A stretch of 64,000 bases of DNA. It comes from Actinoplanes ianthinogenes (GTDB lineage: Bacteria; Actinomycetota; Actinomycetes; Mycobacteriales; Micromonosporaceae). How positions within the stretch are numbered: position 1 is the first letter of the stretch; the number at the start of each line of letters is the position of its first letter. Below, in pieces: positions 19,551 through 29,225 of the stretch. Location of the stretch: positions 9,120,501 through 9,184,500 of the forward strand of contig NZ_AP023356.1 in NCBI RefSeq assembly GCF_018324205.1, in the 5' to 3' direction. Both the position numbers and the translations under genes were made by a program. The notes beneath the pieces are model-generated. The model saw only the letters and a list, made by a program, of their open reading frames with translations. It was not told where the DNA came from and made no database searches.

Positions 19551-20708
19551 TCATGAGGAGCGGCCGGGGGTGTGGCCGGGAGCTACGGCTGCCTGGATCA
19601 CCAGGACCGCGGCGCCGATGCCCGCCGCGTCGCGTGGCTGGGCTGAGATCTCGACGGAGACGCTGTGCCGGTGGCGGGAGTAGGCCGTACCGTCCAGATG
19701 GGTCCGTAAGCGGCGGGCGAAGATCGACCCGGCCAGCGCGACGCCGGGACCGGTGAGCACCAGGCGTCCGAGGTCCAGCAGGTTCACCACCGAGGTCGCG
19801 GCCACGCCGAGCCACGCCGCCGCCTGGTCCAGCACCGCGTAAGCGGCCGTGTCGCCGTTCACCGCGGCCCGGGCGATCGCCTCGTAGGCGCCGGACTCGC
19901 TGCCGTCCAGGGCCAGCCGGGCCCGCAACTCCGGGATCTCCCGGGCCGCGCGCACCGTCGCCGGCATCGACGCATACTGTTGCACGCAGCCCCGGTTGCC
20001 GCACGGGCACGCACGCCCGGCGTGGTCGATGGAGATGTGGCCGAACTCGCCGGCCCCGAAGCTCGCGCCCCGGAACAACGCCCCGCCGAACACCAGGCCG
20101 GCACCGATCCCGGACCCCAGGTACAGGCAGCCGAAGGCCTGTTCCCGAGACACCCGGCGGCTCCAGAACTCACCCAGTGCCGCCGCCGCGGCGTCGTTCT
20201 CCACCAGCACCGGCACCCCGATCCGGTCGGCCAGTTCGGGCCGCACCCCGGACGGCAGGTCGCCCGGCCCCACGATCGCCAGGCCCTCGATGCGCCCGCG
20301 GGGCAGGTCCAGACCGGCCGTGAAGTGCTCGAACCGGTCCGCCAGCCCCTCGCCGCGCCACGCCTGCCCGGGCGCCCGGGGGACGACCTCGCGTCCGACC
20401 ACCCCGCCGGTCAGGTCGACCGCGACGCAGGTGACCGTCTCCGGTCCGAGGTGGAAGCCGATGCCGAACCGGCTGGCCGGGTTGATCGCGATGAGCTTGC
20501 GCGGCCGGCCGTGCACCGAGTCGAGCGAGCCGATCTCGTGGATGATGCCGTCCGCGATCAGCTCGCGGACGATGTTGGAGATCGACGGCTGGGTGAGGCC
20601 GGTCAGGTCGACCAGCTCGCCCCGGCTGATCGTCACCGCGGAGCGGATCACGTCCACGATGAGGGCGCGGCTGCCAGGTCCCGCCGCGGGCGCTTCTCGA
20701 CGTGCCAT
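19551..20708 (-). CDS. ROK family transcriptional regulator (mannan locus)
   Basis: 385 aa from ATG 20708 (AGGAGG about 11 nt upstream; GTG 20720 is an alternative). An N-terminal winged HTH (ELVDLTGLTQPSISNIVREL) precedes a ROK sugar-kinase-like domain. Visible motifs: ENDAAAAALGEF, the zinc site GHISIDHAGRACPCGNRGC and LVLTGPGVALAGSIF. It is divergent from the ABC importer operon with a 139-nt intergenic region containing the AT-rich operator. It probably represses the mannan genes and senses a mannose-derived sugar. A close paralogue is at 59085-60263. Confidence 0.9.
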   Translation of the reverse strand: MARREAPAAGPGSRALIVDVIRSAVTISRGELVDLTGLTQPSISNIVRELIADGIIHEIGSLDSVHGRPRKLIAINPASRFGIGFHLGPETVTCVAVDLTGGVVGREVVPRAPGQAWRGEGLADRFEHFTAGLDLPRGRIEGLAIVGPGDLPSGVRPELADRIGVPVLVENDAAAAALGEFWSRRVSREQAFGCLYLGSGIGAGLVFGGALFRGASFGAGEFGHISIDHAGRACPCGNRGCVQQYASMPATVRAAREIPELRARLALDGSESGAYEAIARAAVNGDTAAYAVLDQAAAWLGVAATSVVNLLDLGRLVLTGPGVALAGSIFARRLRTHLDGTAYSRHRHSVSVEISAQPRDAAGIGAAVLVIQAAVAPGHTPGRSS

Positions 20709-20756
20709 AGAGCCCGCCACCTCCTGTATCGATGAGCCGCGTCAGATTACAGCACT

Positions 20757-20807
20757 GGATAAATTAATAATCTAATCTTGACATGGCTGTAACGGCCGTC
20801 CCATGCT
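20757..20807 (+). promoter_or_regulatory. Mannan operon operator and promoter (copy 1)
   Basis: An AT-rich imperfect palindrome (20757-20777) abuts -35 TTGACA (20778-20783). An 18-nt spacer leads to CATGCT (20802-20807) followed by GGGC. The 27 bp at 20760-20786 are identical to the complement of 55255-55281, in front of the GH26 gene, and -35/-10 spacing is the same. Strong evidence for one shared regulator, probably ROK. Confidence 0.85.
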
Positions 20808-20847
20808 GGGCGCTCCACAGGGCTGAACAAGCAGGACGGATACCGGC

Positions 20848-22161
20848 ATGATCAATAGAAGGACGCTCCTCGGCCTCGGCGCCCTCACCGCGCTGGCCCT
20901 CACCGCCGGCTGCACCGGCGGCGCGAGCGACGACACCGCCTCCACCGGCGACTTCTCCGGCGACATCAAGGGCGCCATCACGGTGCTGACCAACCGCACC
21001 GACCTGGTCAACACCACGCTGCCCGAGTACGCCAAGAAGTTCGAGGCCAAGTACCCCGGCACCAAGGTCACGTTCCAGGGCGTCACGAACTACGACGACG
21101 ACGTCACCACCCAGCTCAGCAGCGGCGACTACGGCGACGTGCTGATGGTCCCCAACCCGGTCGCCATCGACCAGTACAGCCAGTTCTTCGAGCCGCTCGG
21201 CACCCAGGAGGAGCTCAAGGCGAAGTACCGGTTCCTGAGCCCGGCCACCTACGAGGGCAAGGTCTACGCGCTGTCAGTCGGCGGCGTCGCCAAGGGCTTC
21301 GTGATCAACAAGCGGATCTGGGCGCAGGCCGGCATCACCGCGCCGCCGAAGACGCCCGAGGAGTTCCTGGCCGGGCTCAAGGCCGTCGACGCCAAGACCG
21401 ACGCCGTCCCGTATTACACCAACTACAAGGACGGGTGGCCGCTCGCCGAGTGGAACACCCACCGGGCGATCCTCGGCGACCCGGCCATCAACGACAAGTT
21501 CCCGGCCGACCCCAGCCCGTGGCAGCCCGGGAAGATCCAGTACATCGAGGACAGCCTGCTCTTCGACATCGTGCACGCCAAGCTCAGCGAGAAGGACCCG
21601 CTGACGACCAACTGGGAAAGCTCCAAGCCGATGATCGCCACCGGCAAGGTCGCGACCATGCTGCTCGGCTCGTGGGCGGTTCCGCAGATGCAGGACGCCG
21701 CCAAGGCCGCCGGGGCGGACCCGGCCGACATCGCGTTCTGGCCGTTCCCGTACCAGACCGGCGGCAAGTTCCACGCCAACATCGACGGCGACAAGCTGGC
21801 CGCGGTCAGCAAGAACTCGAAGAACAAGGCGACCGCCAAGGCGTGGCTGGACTTCTTCGTCAACGAGTCCGGTTTCTCCACCGACCAGCAGGCCATTCCG
21901 CCGGCCATCGACCAGCCGCTGCCCAAGGGTCTCCAGGAGTTCACCGCCACCGGCGTCGAGCTGGTCGAGACCCCGGCCGCGACCACGAACTCCGGCAAGG
22001 AGGACGAGATCATCAAGGAGTCGGAGATCGACCTGAAGGGCCCGATCTACCGGCAGAAGATGGTCGACGTCGCCCGCGGCGCCGCGAAGGGGGACAAGGA
22101 CTCCTTCTTCGCCGACCTGAACCAGCGGTGGAATAAGGCACAAGCTCAGGTAATGAAGTGA
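20848..22161 (+). CDS. ABC sugar importer, lipoprotein substrate-binding protein
   Basis: 437 aa. Lipoprotein signal with lipobox LTAGC (Cys ~25), then the family-1 extracellular solute-binding fold: AITVLTNRTDLV, KKFEAKYPGTKVTFQGV, GDYGDVLMVPNP, VATMLLGSWAVPQM, KAWLDFFVNES. It would capture oligosaccharides outside the membrane. First gene of an operon with two permeases, GH2 and GH5; beta-manno-oligosaccharides are the inferred ligand. Overlaps the next start by 4 nt. Confidence 0.92.
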   Translation: MINRRTLLGLGALTALALTAGCTGGASDDTASTGDFSGDIKGAITVLTNRTDLVNTTLPEYAKKFEAKYPGTKVTFQGVTNYDDDVTTQLSSGDYGDVLMVPNPVAIDQYSQFFEPLGTQEELKAKYRFLSPATYEGKVYALSVGGVAKGFVINKRIWAQAGITAPPKTPEEFLAGLKAVDAKTDAVPYYTNYKDGWPLAEWNTHRAILGDPAINDKFPADPSPWQPGKIQYIEDSLLFDIVHAKLSEKDPLTTNWESSKPMIATGKVATMLLGSWAVPQMQDAAKAAGADPADIAFWPFPYQTGGKFHANIDGDKLAAVSKNSKNKATAKAWLDFFVNESGFSTDQQAIPPAIDQPLPKGLQEFTATGVELVETPAATTNSGKEDEIIKESEIDLKGPIYRQKMVDVARGAAKGDKDSFFADLNQRWNKAQAQVMK

Positions 22162-23075
22162 CGGGACGCACCACGGCCGCCCGGTCCGCCATCGAGGCGG
22201 GCCGGGCCCGGCGGAAGATTCTGCACAGCCCCTGGCTGTACGTCGCGCCCGCGCTGATCCTGCTGATCACCTTCACCTACGTGCCGGTCGGCAACATGAT
22301 CTGGTACAGCTTCCACAAGTGGGACGGCCTGGACGTCACCATGGACCCGGTCGGCCTGGACAACTACGTGCGGGTCTTCACCGACGAGCAGTACTGGCGG
22401 GTCTTCCTGATCAGCCTCTACTACTTCGTGGCGTCGTTCGCCCAGATCGCGATCGCCCTGTACTTCGCGGTCGTGCTGTCGTTCAACACCCGGTTCCGCA
22501 ACCTGTTCAAGGGCATCCTGTTCTTCCCGTACCTGCTCAACGGCGTCGCGGTCGGCTTCGTCTTCCTCTACCTGTTCCAGCCGGACGGCACCCTCGACAC
22601 GCTGATGCGGGTGCTCGGCCTGGGGGAGCACACCCAGCTGTGGCTGGGTGACCCCGACATCGCGAACATCTCGCTGGCCGGCACCTCGGTGTGGCGGTTC
22701 ACCGGGCTCAACTTCGTGCTGTTCCTCGGCGCGATCCAGTCCATCCCCGGCGAGATCTACGAGGCCGCGGAGATCGACGGGGCGAACCGGTGGCACCAGT
22801 TCCGGCACATCATCGCGCCCGGCATCCGGCGGATCATCAGCCTCAGCTTCATCCTGGCGATCTCCGGCAGCCTCAGCGTCTTCGAGATCCCGTTCATCAT
22901 GACCGGCGGCGCGAACGGCACCCGCACCTTCGTCGTCCAGGCGTACCAGACGGCGTTTCAATTCCGGCAGATCGGCCTGGCCTCGGCCATGGCGGTCGTG
23001 CTGCTGCTGATCGTCCTGCTGATCACCTGGCTCCAGCGCCGGTTCCTGCCCGACGACGAGGTGAGCCTGTCGTGA
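22158..23075 (+). CDS. ABC sugar permease 1 (MalF/UgpA type)
   Basis: 305 aa from GTG 22158, overlapping the previous stop. Six TM helices, the first at about residues 30-50 (YVAPALILLITFTYVPVGNM). The EAA loop that contacts the ATPase is visible as YEAAEIDGANRWHQFRHIIAP. Pairs with the 23072 permease. Confidence 0.93.
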   Translation: MTGRTTAARSAIEAGRARRKILHSPWLYVAPALILLITFTYVPVGNMIWYSFHKWDGLDVTMDPVGLDNYVRVFTDEQYWRVFLISLYYFVASFAQIAIALYFAVVLSFNTRFRNLFKGILFFPYLLNGVAVGFVFLYLFQPDGTLDTLMRVLGLGEHTQLWLGDPDIANISLAGTSVWRFTGLNFVLFLGAIQSIPGEIYEAAEIDGANRWHQFRHIIAPGIRRIISLSFILAISGSLSVFEIPFIMTGGANGTRTFVVQAYQTAFQFRQIGLASAMAVVLLLIVLLITWLQRRFLPDDEVSLS

Positions 23076-23971
23076 CCACCATGACCCGGGCGCCCCGGCA
23101 TGCCTCCGGCAGCCCGGCCGTCCCCGCCAAAGACAAACCGGTACGCCCGCTCGCGGCCACCGCGAGCGCCGCCAAGTACGTCTCGCTCGTGCTGGCCTCG
23201 CTCGTGGTGCTCGTCCCGCTCGTGGTCGTCCTGTTCGCCTCACTCAAGACGCACACCGAATACACCACCACCGGCCCGCTCACGCCGCCGCGGAACTGGT
23301 TCAACCTCCACAATTTCGCGACCGCCTGGACCGCCGGTGACATGCTGCGCGGCTTCGTCAACACCACCTTCATTCTCCTGGTGTCCCTCACCGGCACCGT
23401 CCTCATCGGCACGCTCGCGGCGTACGCGATAAGCCGTTTCGTTTTCCCCTTCAAACGGCTGATCCTCGGCCTTTTCCTGGTCGCCGCATTGGTCCCCGGC
23501 GTCACGACGCAGGTGGCCACCTATCAGATCGTCAAGTCGATGGGCCTGGTCAACACCCCGTGGTCGGCCATCGTGCTGTTTATGGGGACCGACATCGTCT
23601 CCATCTACATCTTCATCCAGTTCATGCAGTCGATCCCGCAGAGCCTCGACCAGGCCGCGATGATCGACGGCGCCGGCCGGTTCACCATTTACCGCAAGGT
23701 GATCCTGCCGCTGATGAAACCGGCGATCGCCACCGTGGTGATCATCAAGGGCATCGCCGTCTACAACGAGTTCTACATCCCCTTCCTCTATCTGCGCTCG
23801 CCGAACCTCAGCGTCATCTCGACCGCGCTGTTCCGGTTCAAGGGACCTTACGGCGCGCAGTGGGAGACGATCGCCGCCTGCACGATGATCGTCATCATTC
23901 CCACGGTCGTCATCTTCCTGCTGCTGCAGCGCTTCATCTACAACGGCATCACGGCGGGAGCCACCAAGTGA
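23072..23971 (+). CDS. ABC sugar permease 2 (MalG/UgpE type)
   Basis: 299 aa from GTG 23072. A long N-terminal cytoplasmic tail precedes six TM helices; EAA loop: DQAAMIDGAGRFTIYRKVIL. It completes the transmembrane pore. No ATP-binding subunit is encoded nearby, so a shared MsiK-type ATPase elsewhere in the genome is likely, as known for actinobacterial oligosaccharide importers. Confidence 0.93.
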   Translation: MTTMTRAPRHASGSPAVPAKDKPVRPLAATASAAKYVSLVLASLVVLVPLVVVLFASLKTHTEYTTTGPLTPPRNWFNLHNFATAWTAGDMLRGFVNTTFILLVSLTGTVLIGTLAAYAISRFVFPFKRLILGLFLVAALVPGVTTQVATYQIVKSMGLVNTPWSAIVLFMGTDIVSIYIFIQFMQSIPQSLDQAAMIDGAGRFTIYRKVILPLMKPAIATVVIIKGIAVYNEFYIPFLYLRSPNLSVISTALFRFKGPYGAQWETIAACTMIVIIPTVVIFLLLQRFIYNGITAGATK

Positions 23972-26328
23972 TCTCTGTTCAAGACCTGGCCGGCGCGTGG
24001 GAACTGCACGGCGACAAGCTCACCGTTCCGGCGACCGTGCCCGGTTGTGTGCACACCGACCTGCTGGACGCGGGTCGCATCCCGGATCCGTTCCTGGACG
24101 ACAACGAGCACGCGGTGGCCTGGGTGGGCCGCGCGGACTGGACCTACCGGCGCGAGGTGGCCTGGACCGGCCCGGCGCACGAGCGGATCGACCTGGTCTT
24201 CGACGGGCTCGACACGGTGGCGACGGTCGAACTGGGTGGCGCCACGCTCGGCAGCTCCCGCAACATGCACCGCGGTTTCCGGTACGACGTGACCGCCCTG
24301 CTCGACGGCGGCGCCCCGCAGCCGCTGGCCGTGCACTTCGAGTCGGCGTACGCCGAGGCCGAGCGGGTCCGGGGGCTGCTCGGGGCGCGGGACAACGCGT
24401 ACCCGGAGCCGTTCAACTTCATCCGGAAGATGGCGTGCAGCTTCGGCTGGGACTGGGGTCCGACGCTGGTGACCGCCGGCATCTGGCGGCCGGTGCGGCT
24501 GGAGGGCTGGAGCACCGCGCGGCTCGCCGGCGTGCGCCCGCTGGCGACCTTCGACGGCGGCACGGGGCGCCTCGACATCACCGTCGGCGTCGAGCGGACC
24601 CGCGAGCGGGACCTGCGGGTCCGGGTGCTGCTCGGGGACCGTGCTCTGGGCGTACGGAAAATTGATGGTCTTGAATTACAAGCGACCTTTGACGCCGGCG
24701 ATGTGACGCCGTGGAATCCGCGCGGCTACGGGGACCCGGCGCTCTATGCACTGACCGTCGAACTGCTCGACGGCGACACCGTGCTGGATCGCTGGGAGCG
24801 GCACACCGGGTTCCGCAGCGTCGCGATCGACCGGACCGGTGGCGGGTTCGTCTTCCAGGTCAACGGCGAGCCGGTGTTCGTCAAGGGGGTCAACTGGATC
24901 CCGGACGACATCTTCCCGTCCCGGATGACCCGGGAACGCTACGAGCGGCGGCTGCGGGAGGCCGCCGACGCCGGGGTCAACCTGATCCGGGTGTGGGGCG
25001 GCGGCATCTACGAGAGCCGCGACTTCTACGAGGTCTGCGACGAGCTAGGGCTGATGGTCTGGCAGGACTTCCTGTTCGCCTGCGCCGACTACCCGGAGGA
25101 GGAGCCGCTCTTCTCCGAGGTGGTCGCCGAGGCCCGGGAGAACGTCGCCCGGCTGGCGCCGCACCCGAGCCTGATCACCTGGAGCGGCAACAACGAGAAC
25201 CTGTGGCTGCACCAGGCGATGCCGTGGAACGCCGACGGTGCCTACGAGACCTGGGGCGAGAAGTATTACCTGCAGACGCTGCCGGCGATCGTCGCCGAGC
25301 TCGACCCGTCGCGTCCCTACCAGGCCGGCAGTCCCTGGTCCGGGTCCTGGGAGCACGAGCCGAACTCCACCGAGCACGGCACGTTCCACTCCTGGGAGGT
25401 GTGGAACCGCGAGGACTACCTGAATTACCGCAACTCGACGCCGCGGTTCGTCGCCGAGTTCGGCTGGCAGGCGCCGCCGGCCTGGACGACGCTGCGCGAC
25501 GCGGTCTCCGACGACCCGATGCTGCCGGACTCGCCCGGCGTGCTGCACCACCAGAAGGCCGAGGACGGCAACGGCAAGCTCGCGCGGGGACTCGCCCCGC
25601 ACTTCGGCTCCGGTGAAAAGAGCACCGAAGCCTGGCACTACCTCACCCAGCTCAACCAGGTGCGGGCGGTCCGCACCGGCGTCGAGCACTGGCGCTCGCA
25701 CTGGCCGCACACCGCCGGCACGATCCTCTGGCAGCTCAACGACCTGTGGCCGGTCACCTCGTGGGCGGCGATCGACGGCGCCGGCCGCTACAAGCCGCTC
25801 TACTTCGCGCTGCGGGAGATGTACGCGTCGCGGATGCTCACCATCCAGCCCCGCGACGGCGGCCTGGTCGTCGCCGTGATCAACGACGAACCGACGGCGT
25901 GGACCGGCACCCTGGTGGTCTCGTCCGAGTCCCAGCAGGTCTCCGTGGCCCCGCGCTCGGTGACCCTGGTGCCGGTGTCTTCGTCGTCCGGCGAGGTCGT
26001 CGTCGCCCGCCTCGATGAGGCCCGGGCCGTTCATTTCACGACCGATTTTTCGTACGACGATCCGGCGCTGACCATCGACGTCGAGTCGGTGCCCGGCGGC
26101 CTGGACGTGCGGGTGCACGCCCTGGGCCTGGCCCGCGACGTGCTGGTGCAGCCCGACCGGATCCACCCCTCGGCGACCGTCGACAAGGGCTTCGTCACCC
26201 TGCTGCCCGGCGAGTCCACGGTGTTCCACGTCCGCACCCCCCTCGACGTCGACCTCGACCCCGCGCTCGTCAAGGCGCCGTGGGTCCTCACCGACCTGTC
26301 CTCCGTCATGCATGGGACCACGAGATGA
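23968..26328 (+). CDS. GH2 beta-mannosidase
   Basis: 786 aa from GTG 23968, no signal peptide, so cytoplasmic. GH2 beta-mannosidase architecture: jelly-roll N-domain (GAWELHGDKL, VPGCVHTDLLDAGRIPDPF), substrate loop MACSFGWDWGPTL typical of beta-mannosidases, then the TIM barrel. Acid/base Glu ~410 in WSGNNENLWL and nucleophile Glu ~497 in FVAEFGWQ. It removes mannose from the non-reducing end of imported oligosaccharides. Overlaps the permease stop and the GH5 start. Confidence 0.93.
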   Translation: MISVQDLAGAWELHGDKLTVPATVPGCVHTDLLDAGRIPDPFLDDNEHAVAWVGRADWTYRREVAWTGPAHERIDLVFDGLDTVATVELGGATLGSSRNMHRGFRYDVTALLDGGAPQPLAVHFESAYAEAERVRGLLGARDNAYPEPFNFIRKMACSFGWDWGPTLVTAGIWRPVRLEGWSTARLAGVRPLATFDGGTGRLDITVGVERTRERDLRVRVLLGDRALGVRKIDGLELQATFDAGDVTPWNPRGYGDPALYALTVELLDGDTVLDRWERHTGFRSVAIDRTGGGFVFQVNGEPVFVKGVNWIPDDIFPSRMTRERYERRLREAADAGVNLIRVWGGGIYESRDFYEVCDELGLMVWQDFLFACADYPEEEPLFSEVVAEARENVARLAPHPSLITWSGNNENLWLHQAMPWNADGAYETWGEKYYLQTLPAIVAELDPSRPYQAGSPWSGSWEHEPNSTEHGTFHSWEVWNREDYLNYRNSTPRFVAEFGWQAPPAWTTLRDAVSDDPMLPDSPGVLHHQKAEDGNGKLARGLAPHFGSGEKSTEAWHYLTQLNQVRAVRTGVEHWRSHWPHTAGTILWQLNDLWPVTSWAAIDGAGRYKPLYFALREMYASRMLTIQPRDGGLVVAVINDEPTAWTGTLVVSSESQQVSVAPRSVTLVPVSSSSGEVVVARLDEARAVHFTTDFSYDDPALTIDVESVPGGLDVRVHALGLARDVLVQPDRIHPSATVDKGFVTLLPGESTVFHVRTPLDVDLDPALVKAPWVLTDLSSVMHGTTR

Positions 26329-28748
26329 GACTGCTCCGTGCCGCTGCCATCGTCCTCACTCTCATGACCTCTTTTGCCGTCCCGTCCGCGGCGCAGGCGT
26401 CGACCAGGTCCTTCGTGACCAGGGACGGCGCTCAGCTGCGGCTCAACGGGAAGCCGTTCCGGTTCGCCGGGACCAACATCTACTGGCTCGGGCTGGACGA
26501 GAACGTGGGCGGGATCGACTACCCGACCTACTTCCGGATCCGGGACGCCATCGACACCGCCAAGGGCATGGGGATGACCGTGATCCGGTCGCACATGCTG
26601 GTGTCCTCCGGTGACCCGAAGACGCTGCTGCCGTCGAAGGAGGCCGGGTACAACGACGCGGCCTTCGCGACCATCGACTACGCGATCGCGTACGCCGGGA
26701 AGGCCGGCCTGCGGCTGATCCTGCCGCTGACCGACAACTGGGCGTACTACCACGGCGGGCACGCGGACTTCACCAAGCCGTACGGGCTGCCGGAGTCGGC
26801 GTTCTACACCGATCCGCGGGTGATCGCGGACTACCAGGCGTACGTGTGGCACGTGATGCAGCACGTCAACCCGTACACCGGCAAGCGCTACATCGACGAC
26901 CCGACGATCATGGCCTGGGAGCTCGGCAACGAGCTGGAGGGCATGACACCGGAGTGGATCACCACGAACGCCGCGACGTTCTCCGGCTGGGCGCCGCGGC
27001 AGCTGATCGCCGCCGGGCGCCGGTTCGACATCGACCCGGACACCCTCGCGGCGCCCGACGTCGACATCGTGGACGTGCACTACTACCCGCCGACCGCGGC
27101 CCGGGTCCGGGCCGACGCGGGAACGATCGCCGCGGCCGGCAAGGTCTACATCGCGGGGGAGTACGCCTCGAACGCGGCTGGCAGCGCGCTGCTCGACCCG
27201 CTGGTGGCCGATCCGAACGTGACCGGGATGCTGTCCTGGTCGCTGTTCGGGCACGGCGACCGGAACGGGTTCGTGCAGCACGACGACGGTTTCAGCTTTC
27301 ACTACCCGGGTGACGACGCTCGGATGATCGCGGCGAATCAGGCGCAGATCGCGTACGCGAAAGCCCTGGGCGCATCCGTGCCCGCGCGGCCGGCCGGAAC
27401 CCCGCTGATCACCGCGATCGACAAGCGGGGCGGGCTCAACGTCCTGCGGTGGCGCGGCGCGGCCGGTGCGGACGGCTATCGGGTGGAACGCGCGCCGACC
27501 CCGCTCGGACCGTGGAAGCCGGCGCACAGCGGGCTGCTCTCCGACAACGACACGCCGTGGACGGATCTGACGCGGCCGGGCAACGCCTGGTACCGCGTGG
27601 TCACCGCGGGGATCAAGTCGGAGCCGCTGTTCGCGGGCGCCTCGGAGACGGTGCTGGTCGACCCGCTGGAGAGTTTCGGCCTGACCAGCGGGCATGCCGG
27701 TGCCGACATCCGGCCGGACGGCGGCCACGGCGGCGACAAGGCCTGGATGAGCTGGGCGGTCGCCGGGCTGCGGCGGGTGCGGTTCGACGTGTCCGGTGGG
27801 CGCCACCACGACCTCGCGGTGCAGGTGTCGTCGGACGGGACCGCCTGGCGGACCGTCGCCTCCCGCGTCGAGCACGGCGCGATCACGGCGAGCACGCCGG
27901 GAGCGGGCCACGTGCGGCTGGTGTGGAACTCGCGGGCGGTCGTCACCCGGGCGACGTTCTGGGCGGCCGATCCGCACCCGGTGACCGGCCGACCGGCCGC
28001 GTTCGACGTGGTCGCGCCCGCTGCCGGAGCGACCGGGGTGATCGGTCCGCAGTCGTTCAGCTGGGGTGCTTCGGCCGGGGCGGGCTTCTACACGCTCACC
28101 GTCTCGCGTCAGCCGGACCTCGGCTCTCCGGTCCTCAGCGTGACCGGGATCGAGGGAACCTCCTACGTGCCGGCGCGGGGGCTGGACCCGGCGACGACGT
28201 GGTACTGGGGTGTGCGCGCCACGAACGCGGCCGGTAGCGCCTCGACGCCGGTCGCCTCGTTCACCACGCGGGCGCTGCCGTCCGCGCCGACCGTGATCGA
28301 CGACTTCGAGTCGTACGCCGACAGTGCCGCGCTGGCGGCAGCGTATCCGCGCAATCCCGGCGGGGACGTGGTCACGCCCACGTTGACCGGTGGGCACGCC
28401 ATGCAGCTCGACGTGACCGCGGGCGGTGCGGGATATGCCGGGGTCACCCGTACCTTCAGCCCGATCGACCTCTGGGGACAGCAGGGCATCCAGCTCGACC
28501 TGGACCGATCGGCCACGCCGGCGAGCATCACGATCCAGTTCGTCGCCAACGGCGTGTACTGGGAGTACACCCTCCCGGCCGGAACGCCGTCCGGGCGGGT
28601 CCGGGTGCCGTTCACGTCCTTCGCGCAGCCGCCGTGGGCGCCCACCGGCGCCCTGGATCTGACCAGGTTCACCCAGCTGTCGATCTACCTGGGTGGCAGC
28701 GACTCGGGCCGGTTGATCGTCGACAACGTCGCGGCCTACCCGGTCTGA
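26325..28748 (+). CDS. Secreted GH5 endo-beta-mannanase with C-terminal accessory domains
   Basis: 807 aa. Sec signal (MRLLRAAAIVLTLMTSFAVP), then a GH5 barrel to about residue 375: start LRLNGKPFRFAGTNIYWL, acid/base E203 in AWELGNELEG and nucleophile E279 in VYIAGEYAS. Two Fn3-like beta domains follow, then a C-terminal CBM11/CIA30-like module (VIDDFESYADSAALAAAY to LSIYLGGSDSGRLIVDNV). Mannanase activity (GH5_7-like) is inferred from the GH2 gene and the NE/YE context. ATGA overlap with GH2. The lack of usual anchoring suggests free secretion. Confidence 0.87.
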   Translation: MRLLRAAAIVLTLMTSFAVPSAAQASTRSFVTRDGAQLRLNGKPFRFAGTNIYWLGLDENVGGIDYPTYFRIRDAIDTAKGMGMTVIRSHMLVSSGDPKTLLPSKEAGYNDAAFATIDYAIAYAGKAGLRLILPLTDNWAYYHGGHADFTKPYGLPESAFYTDPRVIADYQAYVWHVMQHVNPYTGKRYIDDPTIMAWELGNELEGMTPEWITTNAATFSGWAPRQLIAAGRRFDIDPDTLAAPDVDIVDVHYYPPTAARVRADAGTIAAAGKVYIAGEYASNAAGSALLDPLVADPNVTGMLSWSLFGHGDRNGFVQHDDGFSFHYPGDDARMIAANQAQIAYAKALGASVPARPAGTPLITAIDKRGGLNVLRWRGAAGADGYRVERAPTPLGPWKPAHSGLLSDNDTPWTDLTRPGNAWYRVVTAGIKSEPLFAGASETVLVDPLESFGLTSGHAGADIRPDGGHGGDKAWMSWAVAGLRRVRFDVSGGRHHDLAVQVSSDGTAWRTVASRVEHGAITASTPGAGHVRLVWNSRAVVTRATFWAADPHPVTGRPAAFDVVAPAAGATGVIGPQSFSWGASAGAGFYTLTVSRQPDLGSPVLSVTGIEGTSYVPARGLDPATTWYWGVRATNAAGSASTPVASFTTRALPSAPTVIDDFESYADSAALAAAYPRNPGGDVVTPTLTGGHAMQLDVTAGGAGYAGVTRTFSPIDLWGQQGIQLDLDRSATPASITIQFVANGVYWEYTLPAGTPSGRVRVPFTSFAQPPWAPTGALDLTRFTQLSIYLGGSDSGRLIVDNVAAYPV

Positions 28749-28775
28749 TCTCGTCCGGAAGACCACCAACAGGTT

Positions 28776-28801
28776 CCGGCCGCCGCGTTCGCGGCGGCCG
28801 G
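28776..28801. terminator. Bidirectional hairpin terminator
   Basis: An 11-bp perfect GC stem (CCGGCCGCCGC / GCGGCGGCCGG) with loop GTTC lies between the convergent ends of the GH5 gene (28748) and the STAS gene (28878). It could end both operons. Confidence 0.75.
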
Positions 28802-28877
28802 GATCCCCTACGCGATGCAGAACGCCGACCTGCTCCCGGCGATCGCCGCCAAGTGTCGGCCTGCTCGAATCCTGACG

Positions 28878-29222
28878 CTATTCGGTGGAGGGCGGGGGAT
28901 CGTAATGCAGCAGCGTGCGAACCTGGCACAGCTCCAGCAGCAGGGAAAGACTCCGGCCGGCCCCGACGATCCGTACCCGGTACTGCTTGTCGGCGACCTC
29001 GCGTTCGATCCGCCACAGCACGCGCAGGGCGGAGAACCCCCAGAAGACGGCCGCGGTCAAGTCCAGCAGGACCCGTCCGTCCTGGTGGCCGTCGAGGATC
29101 ACGTGCAGGCCGTGGTCGAATATCGGCGCGGTGTCCATGTCGAGGTCGCCCGTCACGGTGACCAGGAGGGCGCCGGAGGGTAGCTGCTCCTGGGTGATGA
29201 TGGGACCGGCCTTGTCCAACAC
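28878..29222 (-). CDS. STAS-domain anti-sigma antagonist-like protein
   Basis: 114 aa. SpoIIAA/RsbV-like fold: LLVTVTGDLDMDTAPIFD, VLLDLTAAVFWGFSALRVL and RIVGAGRSLSLLLELC. The usual DSSG phospho-site is changed to GFSA but keeps the Ser. It starts 3 nt after the preceding ATPase gene, its likely partner kinase, and is last in the minus-strand kaiB-kaiC operon. Confidence 0.83.
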   Translation of the reverse strand: MLDKAGPIITQEQLPSGALLVTVTGDLDMDTAPIFDHGLHVILDGHQDGRVLLDLTAAVFWGFSALRVLWRIEREVADKQYRVRIVGAGRSLSLLLELCQVRTLLHYDPPPSTE

Positions 29223-29225
29223 GGC

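Noticed and set aside
17620..20010. Very long minus-strand open frames rich in Pro, His and Ala (including a 34-residue LTPALREAL-type pattern)
   Set aside because: The frames follow the tandem repeats, unit lengths of 99-103 bp break the frame, and they carry no domain. They arise from GC-rich strand-biased DNA.
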